DNA of 64,000 nucleotides from Tragulus kanchil. Taxonomy: Eukaryota; Chordata; Mammalia; Artiodactyla; Tragulidae. The notes beneath the pieces are model-generated. The model was not told where the DNA came from. It saw only the letters and a program-made list of their open reading frames with translations, and ran no database searches. Below, piece after piece: positions 23,826 through 64,000 of this stretch (within the stretch, counting starts at the first letter, position 1; every line of letters starts with the position of its first letter). The translations under genes and the position numbers were made by a program. The DNA lies in the NCBI GenBank assembly GCA_022376925.1, contig JAIOJX010000025.1:188914801-188978800 (forward strand). The letters are read 5' to 3'.

Positions 23826-26110
23826 AAAACACCTCACGATTTCATGTTATATGCCTGTAAATAAAGCTGGACCACTGAACACAAACACCTGGATGGGAAA
23901 ATATGGTAGAAGGTTTAAAATAGAATAAATAATTTTATAAAGTTTTCTTTTTTTCACCCCCCAAATCTTAAATTCAATATTATATAGTCTATCTGACGCT
24001 TCTATTTTCATGACACCTGGTCTAGGGAGACCCTGGGCGGGGACGAGCCACCTGCTGACGACGGCGCCGTTTGCTGGCGGACAGCGTCTGTTTCACCAGC
24101 GTGAGCACTCGTGAGAACCCTTCGCAGTAACTCCATCAGCTAAACACACAAGAAAACAAACTGTAAGGGGACCCAGTCACTCACTGATCCTGGCTTTCAC
24201 GCTGTAAAAGACAAGACTCTCCCTTTGCTGCTAAACGCGCGTGAGCACCGCGGAAGCTTCCGCCCGCCGGCACAGCCCCGCTCCACCCCTTAAGGCGCTT
24301 CAGACCAGAGGCGGTGGGACCGGGCTTCCTGCGGCGAGGACGGTCTGCATGAGGACACACTAGAAAAATAGGTACTTCTGCAGCTGAGGTTTCATCAGGG
24401 TAACACGCGACACACGCGGAAGACAGGGGGTCGGGGCCCGCAGGATGGAGGCGCCGGCTGGCCCGCCTCCACTCTGTGTGTTAACCTAGCACCGGAGCAA
24501 GCGTGGGCGGCTGCAGAGCTGCGGGCTCACAGACCCTGCGGCCACACAGCCGGGCGCCTGCTCGTCTGAGCCTGAACGAACTGCACTTGAGTTTGGATGC
24601 TCATACTGTTCAATTCTTCCTCACCTTGACCACACAGGAGAATACCTAACTTCTTATCTTACACCGCGACTGCACTGAGAACACACGGTATGACAGAATG
24701 GTTCAGCAGAAATGTGTATTTGAGGTAGACAGGTAATATTCACTCATACACATCGACTCATTTAACCCGTGGATAGGAACTCTAAAAAAAATGATTTGGA
24801 TGAACAGCAAGCTTAGGTAACTAAGTAATTCAAATAGTCCTGGGAGTAGTGGGCTTAAATAAAGAGGTGAACTTGGACCAATTCCTAAGAAGAAACTTCG
24901 TTTTATGTTTCTGAAAGGCCTTATATTAAAATCACTTGGATTGAGTTAATTTGTTTCTTTCAACTGAGCTTAAAACACCTCACGATTTCATGTTATATGC
25001 CTGTAAATAAAGCTGGACCACTGAACACAAACACCTGGATGGGAAAATATGGTAGAAGGTTTAAAATAGAATAAATAATTTTATAAAGTTTTCTTTTTTT
25101 CACCCCCCAAATCTTAAATTCAATATTATATAGTCTATCTGACGCTTCTATTTTCATGACACCTGGTCTAGGGAGACCCTGGGCGGGGACGAGCCACCTG
25201 CTGACGACGGCGCCGTTTGCTGGCGGACAGCGTCTGTTTCACCAGCGTGAGCACTCGTGAGAACCCTTCGCAGTAACTCCATCAGCTAAACACACAAGAA
25301 AACAAACTGTAAGGGGACCCAGTCACTCACTGATCCTGGCTTTCACGCTGTAAAAGACAAGACTCTCCCTTTGCTGCTAAACGCGCGTGAGCACCGCGGA
25401 AGCTTCCGCCCGCCGGCACAGCCCCGCTCCACCCCTTAAGGCGCTTCAGACCAGAGGCGGTGGGACCGGGCTTCCTGCGGCGAGGACGGTCTGCATGAGG
25501 ACACACTAGAAAAATAGGTACTTCTGCAGCTGAGGTTTCATCAGGGTAACACGCGACACACGCGGAAGACAGGGGGTCGGGGCCCGCAGGATGGAGGCGC
25601 CGGCTGGCCCGCCTCCACTCTGTGTGTTAACCTAGCACCGGAGCAAGCGTGGGCGGCTGCAGAGCTGCGGGCTCACAGACCCTGCGGCCACACAGCCGGG
25701 CGCCTGCTCGTCTGAGCCTGAACGAACTGCACTTGAGTTTGGATGCTCATACTGTTCAATTCTTCCTCACCTTGACCACACAGGAGAATACCTAACTTCT
25801 TATCTTACACCGCGACTGCACTGAGAACACACGGTATGACAGAATGGTTCAGCAGAAATGTGTATTTGAGGTAGACAGGTAATATTCACTCATACACATC
25901 GACTCATTTAACCCGTGGATAGGAACTCTAAAAAAAATGATTTGGATGAACAGCAAGCTTAGGTAACTAAGTAATTCAAATAGTCCTGGGAGTAGTGGGC
26001 TTAAATAAAGAGGTGAACTTGGACCAATTCCTAAGAAGAAACTTCGTTTTATGTTTCTGAAAGGCCTTATATTAAAATCACTTGGATTGAGTTAATTTGT
26101 TTCTTTCAAC
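23826..26110. repeat. Tandem duplication 10 (offset 1146)
   Basis: Copies 23826-24964 and 24972-26110 lie inside the presumed PCGF3 3' UTR. Confidence 0.92.
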
Positions 26111-26339
26111 ACTAAGGAGCTGCTTCTGACATTTATGTGTATGAGACAGGAAGTAGAAGAAACTAAACAAACTTGAATGTCAGTGAGCCTGACCACCACC
26201 TCCAAAGCAAGTTCAAGAAAAACTCTAGTCACCAAGGTGAAGTTCTTCACGGAAAACCCAGCTCTCGGGCCACCATCAGGTCTACCTACCCAACAAGGTG
26301 GTCCCAGGACCGCAGGGCCCTGGAGGCGACAGCGGGGGA

Positions 26340-28481
26340 GGAGCCCAAGGCTCAGGCAAAAGCCGCCGGACGGGACAGGGCCGGACGCGAGCCAGGACCA
26401 GCCCACCGCCAGAAAGGCCCCTCTCCTCGCTGCTGCCCTCACACACTCCAAGTTACAATCTTGAAAGAACAGAGGTGGATGTGCTGGCAAAGAGTTTATT
26501 CTCGAATTCCACAAAAATATGAACATTTGGGAGGAGAAAGGTTAACAGAGGGTGTGCTGCCTTTGAGTCTCAGGTCCTAGGCGACTGTGGAAAGCAGCTT
26601 CCACTGCACAGGACTGCGCTGGCCCCGCCGTCTGGGCCGGGTCCCCGCCAGCAGCGACCAGTGCGCCGGCTCCAGGAGACAGGGCGGGCAGAGCAGGTGC
26701 CCCGAGGCGGGACGGGGCAGGTCTCAGGGTCTGCATCCTCCGTGCCTTAGCAGAGACACATGCCCTGGGCGCCAGACCGTCCCCGCGACCCCCCATCAAT
26801 TCCTTCAGCAAGAGGAACACGGGAAAGAAGAGTGGGAAATTAACGGACGGCACTGAACAACGTGTGCCCTAGGTAACAAAAGCAAGTTTTGAGAACAAGA
26901 ACCGTTCTGAGAACCAGCGCTGACTGGTCCGGTCCACCCTGCCCAGTGGGCTAGGCGGCTACATCGGTGTTGGGGTGCAGCACCCTGCCCTGGGTTGAGG
27001 GCCCCCTGGGGGTCAGGGCAGCCCCTGGCTTCACGTTCCCTAATGTGGAAAATGAAATACCATGGTTAACTCACGATACTCATGGAAACCTCTTTTGGTT
27101 GCTTTTAAATTAAATTTTTATATATCTTCTAAGTCTTCAGGAAGCTAAAGGCAACATAAATATTGTCATTCACCATGAAAAGACATTTTTTCAATAACTT
27201 AGGAAGGATTCAGGAAGTGTACAAGTATCTGGGGCCACAGTGAACCCTAACTCATAGACGGAGCAGAAGTGACTGATCTTCAAGACCTGGAGAGCAAGCA
27301 AAGGTCACGTGTCGGGGTGAAGGCCGTCGCCGCGCTCTCCCGCTGGTCCACGAGCTGGAGCAGGGGCGGCTCCGGCCGCAAGGCGTGTCACATCTGTAAC
27401 CCGGTGCCAGGAGCCCAAGGCTCAGGCAAAAGCCGCCGGACGGGACAGGGCCGGACGCGAGCCAGGACCAGCCCACCGCCAGAAAGGCCCCTCTCCTCGC
27501 TGCTGCCCTCACACACTCCAAGTTACAATCTTGAAAGAACAGAGGTGGATGTGCTGGCAAAGAGTTTATTCTCGAATTCCACAAAAATATGAACATTTGG
27601 GAGGAGAAAGGTTAACAGAGGGTGTGCTGCCTTTGAGTCTCAGGTCCTAGGCGACTGTGGAAAGCAGCTTCCACTGCACAGGACTGCGCTGGCCCCGCCG
27701 TCTGGGCCGGGTCCCCGCCAGCAGCGACCAGTGCGCCGGCTCCAGGAGACAGGGCGGGCAGAGCAGGTGCCCCGAGGCGGGACGGGGCAGGTCTCAGGGT
27801 CTGCATCCTCCGTGCCTTAGCAGAGACACATGCCCTGGGCGCCAGACCGTCCCCGCGACCCCCCATCAATTCCTTCAGCAAGAGGAACACGGGAAAGAAG
27901 AGTGGGAAATTAACGGACGGCACTGAACAACGTGTGCCCTAGGTAACAAAAGCAAGTTTTGAGAACAAGAACCGTTCTGAGAACCAGCGCTGACTGGTCC
28001 GGTCCACCCTGCCCAGTGGGCTAGGCGGCTACATCGGTGTTGGGGTGCAGCACCCTGCCCTGGGTTGAGGGCCCCCTGGGGGTCAGGGCAGCCCCTGGCT
28101 TCACGTTCCCTAATGTGGAAAATGAAATACCATGGTTAACTCACGATACTCATGGAAACCTCTTTTGGTTGCTTTTAAATTAAATTTTTATATATCTTCT
28201 AAGTCTTCAGGAAGCTAAAGGCAACATAAATATTGTCATTCACCATGAAAAGACATTTTTTCAATAACTTAGGAAGGATTCAGGAAGTGTACAAGTATCT
28301 GGGGCCACAGTGAACCCTAACTCATAGACGGAGCAGAAGTGACTGATCTTCAAGACCTGGAGAGCAAGCAAAGGTCACGTGTCGGGGTGAAGGCCGTCGC
28401 CGCGCTCTCCCGCTGGTCCACGAGCTGGAGCAGGGGCGGCTCCGGCCGCAAGGCGTGTCACATCTGTAACCCGGTGCCAGG
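26340..28481. repeat. Tandem duplication 11 (offset 1070)
   Basis: The junction is near 27,410, within the presumed 3' UTR. The copies are essentially identical, including a minus-strand AATAAA. Confidence 0.92.
26495..26500 (-). terminator. Candidate proximal polyadenylation signal of PCGF3
   Basis: AATAAA on the minus strand within the presumed 3' UTR. It is repeated at 27565-27570 in the adjacent tandem copy. Use of it would give a much shorter UTR. Inferred only from the hexamer. Confidence 0.35.
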
Positions 28482-28597
28482 CGTCCTGTCGAGTGTGAAT
28501 CCTCTTGTACAAAAGTGATAAATATTCTCTGTTTGGGGTCCGGTCCATGTGGTGCCCGAGGCCGCACCCTAGTGCTTGTGGTCCCGCCTGGCCGCAC

Positions 28598-60743
<32,146 letters not shown>

Positions 60744-60766
60744 CTAATCTATGAAACAGTCCCATG

Positions 60767-61345
60767 TTTTTTGTTTTCATTTTTTTTTTTACTTTTTATT
60801 TTGCCTTTGACTTTTACAGAGTTTTGTTGTTTACAGATATGTATGATCCCAGATCAGTCATATGTCCATTCCCCCCCATCCCACCCCCCAGGCCGTCGCA
60901 CAGCGGCCCTGCAGGATCCCCTATTCCCGCAGTGCAATGACGCTAGCTATCTTTTCCGCATACGACAGTACAGGTTTCCATGTTACTCCCTCTATGCCTC
61001 CCACTCACTGTTCATTCCCCACAATGTCCATATGTCTATTCTCTGTCTGTTTTTCCATCGCTTCACTGCATGTGTTATCATGACCATCCTACCAGATTCC
61101 ATATATATGTCTTAGTATACTGTACTTGTCTTTCTCTTTTTGACTTACTTTACTTTTTATAATAGGTTCCAGAGCCAGCCACCTCATTAGGGCTGATTCT
61201 TCTGCATTTCTTTTTACAGCTGAGAAGTACTCCACCGTATATGTGTACCAGAGGTTTTTATCCATTCGTTCGTCAATGGACATCTAGGTTGCTTCCGTGT
61301 TCTAGCTACTGTATAGAGAGCTGCAGTGAACACTGGGGCACAGGA
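60767..61345 (-). mobile_element. Ruminant L1 3' UTR and ORF2 C-terminus, second copy
   Basis: Same element, continuing further to a minus-strand frame at 61089-61283 that carries the L1 ORF2 C-terminal wording (WYTYTVEYFSAVKRN). 5' truncated near 61,345. Confidence 0.82.
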
Positions 61346-63010
61346 GTCCCACGTTTCATCGAAGGTTCAGGTTCAACACACACTGAGCGACAGTGCGCTC
61401 CAGGAAAGGTGAGCCTGAGGAGGGCGGAGGCCAGGTGCCCACCCTGCAGCCCCGAGACAGGCAACCACCTCCCAGCCGCCTCCTGTGGGCCAGATCACCT
61501 ACCCCCAGGGCAGCACCGGGTGGCGAGCACGCCGCTGCTCCTCCTCCTTCCAGCCCCCCTGCCCTCCCGTCCTGCACAGAATGCGGCGAGGTCAGCTGGT
61601 GAGGTGGTACGAGGCAGGAGGGGTTTGTGGAGCTGTGGGAGGAGAGGCCAGGGAACAGGCGGGCCACGCGGGGCCCGGGTCTGGGAGGAGAAAGAGGCGC
61701 CTCTCTGGAGCTCCGGCCTCCCCACCAAGCTGACCACAGCGGGGCAGCGGGGTGCCTCCAGGAAGCGCAGCACACCGCACAGCACCGCGAGTCCAGTGCA
61801 CAGACATGCAGGCGTCCCCCTCTGCCCGGTGGGCAGCGTGCCCTCCAGAGCTGCGGTGGCCCTGACCAGCTCTCCTGCCAGACCACGGGCTCTCGAGGGC
61901 AGGTCTGCCGTTTTACAGAGTTTTGTTGTTTACAGATATGTATGATCCCAGATCAGTCATATGTCCATTCCCCCCCATCCCACCCCCCAGGCCGTCGCAC
62001 AGCGGCCCTGCAGGATCCCCTATTCCCGCAGTGCAATGACGCTAGCTATCTTTTCCGCATACGACAGTACAGGTTTCCATGTTACTCCCTCTATGCCTCC
62101 CACTCACTGTTCATTCCCCACAATGTCCATATGTCTATTCTCTGTCTGTTTTTCCATCGCTTCACTGCATGTGTTATCATGACCATCCTACCAGATTCCA
62201 TATATATGTCTTAGTATACTGTACTTGTCTTTCTCTTTTTGACTTACTTTACTTTTTATAATAGGTTCCAGAGCCAGCCACCTCATTAGGGCTGATTCTT
62301 CTGCATTTCTTTTTACAGCTGAGAAGTACTCCACCGTATATGTGTACCAGAGGTTTTTATCCATTCGTTCGTCAATGGACATCTAGGTTGCTTCCGTGTT
62401 CTAGCTACTGTATAGAGAGCTGCAGTGAACACTGGGGCACAGGAGTCCCACGTTTCATCGAAGGTTCAGGTTCAACACACACTGAGCGACAGTGCGCTCC
62501 AGGAAAGGTGAGCCTGAGGAGGGCGGAGGCCAGGTGCCCACCCTGCAGCCCCGAGACAGGCAACCACCTCCCAGCCGCCTCCTGTGGGCCAGATCACCTA
62601 CCCCCAGGGCAGCACCGGGTGGCGAGCACGCCGCTGCTCCTCCTCCTTCCAGCCCCCCTGCCCTCCCGTCCTGCACAGAATGCGGCGAGGTCAGCTGGTG
62701 AGGTGGTACGAGGCAGGAGGGGTTTGTGGAGCTGTGGGAGGAGAGGCCAGGGAACAGGCGGGCCACGCGGGGCCCGGGTCTGGGAGGAGAAAGAGGCGCC
62801 TCTCTGGAGCTCCGGCCTCCCCACCAAGCTGACCACAGCGGGGCAGCGGGGTGCCTCCAGGAAGCGCAGCACACCGCACAGCACCGCGAGTCCAGTGCAC
62901 AGACATGCAGGCGTCCCCCTCTGCCCGGTGGGCAGCGTGCCCTCCAGAGCTGCGGTGGCCCTGACCAGCTCTCCTGCCAGACCACGGGCTCTCGAGGGCA
63001 GGTCTGCCGC
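60813..63010. repeat. Tandem duplication 20 (offset 1099)
   Basis: The junction is near 61,911. The L1 3' part of the unit occurs three times (59,652; 60,814; 61,912). Confidence 0.93.
61912..62444 (-). mobile_element. Ruminant L1 3' UTR and ORF2 C-terminus, third copy
   Basis: Repeats 60813-61345 by duplication 20. The ORF2 C-terminal remnant is at 62188-62382. Confidence 0.82.
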
Positions 63011-64000
63011 CACTAACCTGATAAATGCTGTGCCAGAGAAATGGCCCTGAAGATTCCACGTCCCCCCCAAAACCTGCATGTCACCTACTGGAGCAGAAGG
63101 CCTCCGAGAGAAGAGGTGGCCCGGGACCCCGGGACCTCGTGTCACCACAGGACCCCGAGGGAGCAGGGGGCTCGGAGGACGGGGGAAGCTGCCTGGGGCG
63201 TGAACGGAGAAGGCGCTTCTCGGAGCTGGAGCTCTGAGAGGGGCGGCGCCGCCCGCCTGGACCTCCGCCCCGCCAGACGACTGGCCAGCAGCGCCGGCAG
63301 GGGAGACGCCGAGGCTTCCGCCCCCGGCCCCTGGAGGCGCGCTCGGGGCTACGACCAGAGACTCATCTGGGAGCCACGCGGGTCCACGGGGCTTTCCTGA
63401 CCAGCATGACTAGCAGAACTCTGCAGAGACCGCAGCAGGCCCCAGCGGACAGAGGCAGAGGCCCGGGAGGCCCACGGCAGCCCCGGGACAGCGAGCGGGA
63501 CGGCGGGCCTCCCCCAGCAGCTCGGTGCACGTGGCTCCCAGCTCCCGCCGAGACAGCCCCGGCGCAGTGCGGTCTGGGGACAGGCCGAGGGGAGGCAAAG
63601 GCCGGGCGGGCAGGTCAGGCCACACGGGACCCAGGCTCAGGGTCCCCGACCCCGAGACGAAACCGCCACCTCCAGTGAAACCTTGGAATCAACCACCGGT
63701 GCAAACCAACGCGACCAGCACGACCAGCAGCCGTGGTCCCCCTGCAAAGGCGAGCGCCCGCACGCCAGCAAGAACGCCGGCAGCTGTCCCGGAAAGGAGG
63801 ACGCGGGGCAGACGCTGTGGTCGCCTCTCCCCGGCCACACGCCCACGCCACGTCGCAGCCCCACCCAAGACACCCCGCCGTGGCCCCTGGGCGATTCGAC
63901 CCTGAGCTGCCGGGAGAGCCCAGGGAGGGGCATTCTCACTGGGCTCCACGGCCACGGGGACAAGCCCCAGTCTGGGGAGTCCAGGCGCTCTGGTGCCACT
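63011..64000. other. CpG-rich sequence upstream of PCGF3 coding exon 1
   Basis: About 1 kb with dense CpG from 63,230 to 63,900 and no interspersed repeats seen. It could be part of a CpG island or an upstream non-coding exon region of PCGF3, but no splice or promoter element is clear. Confidence 0.35.

Larger units (their letters stand above)
22605..28597 (-). other. PCGF3: Probable PCGF3 3' UTR
   Basis: Sequence downstream of the stop is largely free of recognisable interspersed repeats, unlike its flanks, until a minus-strand AATAAA at 22624-22629. That fits a long UTR in the terminal exon. The stretch contains two of the tandem duplications (junctions near 24,971 and 27,410), so the true length would be about 3.8 kb. 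No open frame in it resembles a known protein. The left boundary is inferred, not seen. Confidence 0.5.

Noticed and set aside
26587..26856. Open frames on both strands near 26.6 kb
   Set aside because: They lie in the presumed PCGF3 3' UTR, have no recognisable domain, and recur only because of duplication 11.
61241..63050. Long plus-strand open frames of about 235 codons, present twice
   Set aside because: They begin in reversed L1 3' sequence and continue into GC-rich intron; the repeat is due to duplication 20. No domain recognised.

Overview
The window is nuclear DNA from a ruminant, most likely a bovid or another pecoran. It is packed with Bov-tA and BOV-A2 SINEs, tRNA-derived CHR-type SINEs, BovB (RTE) LINEs and artiodactyl L1 fragments. 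This repeat set marks ruminants. The only protein-coding gene I can support is PCGF3 (polycomb group RING finger 3) on the minus strand. Eight coding exons are readable from about 60.7 kb down to 28.6 kb, and they join in frame into a 242-residue protein with a C3HC4 RING and a C-terminal RAWUL domain.

Layout from left to right: 1-22.6 kb is intergenic. It is GC-rich in places and carries BovB fragments, SINEs, a probable solo ERV LTR with CCAAT, TATA and AATAAA signals, and a G-rich low-complexity stretch. From about 22.6 to 28.6 kb lies the probable PCGF3 3' UTR. From 28.6 to 60.7 kb are the PCGF3 exons. The introns hold a large reverse-oriented L1 region (29.5-38.1 kb), a nested BovB/L1 cluster (41-44 kb) and many SINEs. 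From 60.7 to 64 kb is intron upstream of the first coding exon, with more L1 and CpG-rich sequence. Upstream non-coding exons and the promoter were not identified.

The dominant structural signal is about 20 direct tandem duplications. Their period is always 1.07-1.20 kb, whatever the sequence content. Together they make up roughly 22 kb of the 64 kb. They duplicate PCGF3 coding exons 1, 2, 3 and 7 (numbered here as coding exons) with their splice sites. Base discrepancies gather next to the junctions. The simplest reading is that neighbouring contigs with about 1.1 kb of unmerged end overlap were laid side by side, so these are false duplications and the true locus is about 41-42 kb. No prokaryotic genes, CRISPR arrays or new multigene system were seen.

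The most interesting biological observation is that PCGF3 coding exon 5 (89 nt, frame-shifting if skipped) sits between two closely related SINEs in opposite orientation, one of them only about 50 nt from the splice acceptor. Such a pair could form an RNA hairpin around the exon.
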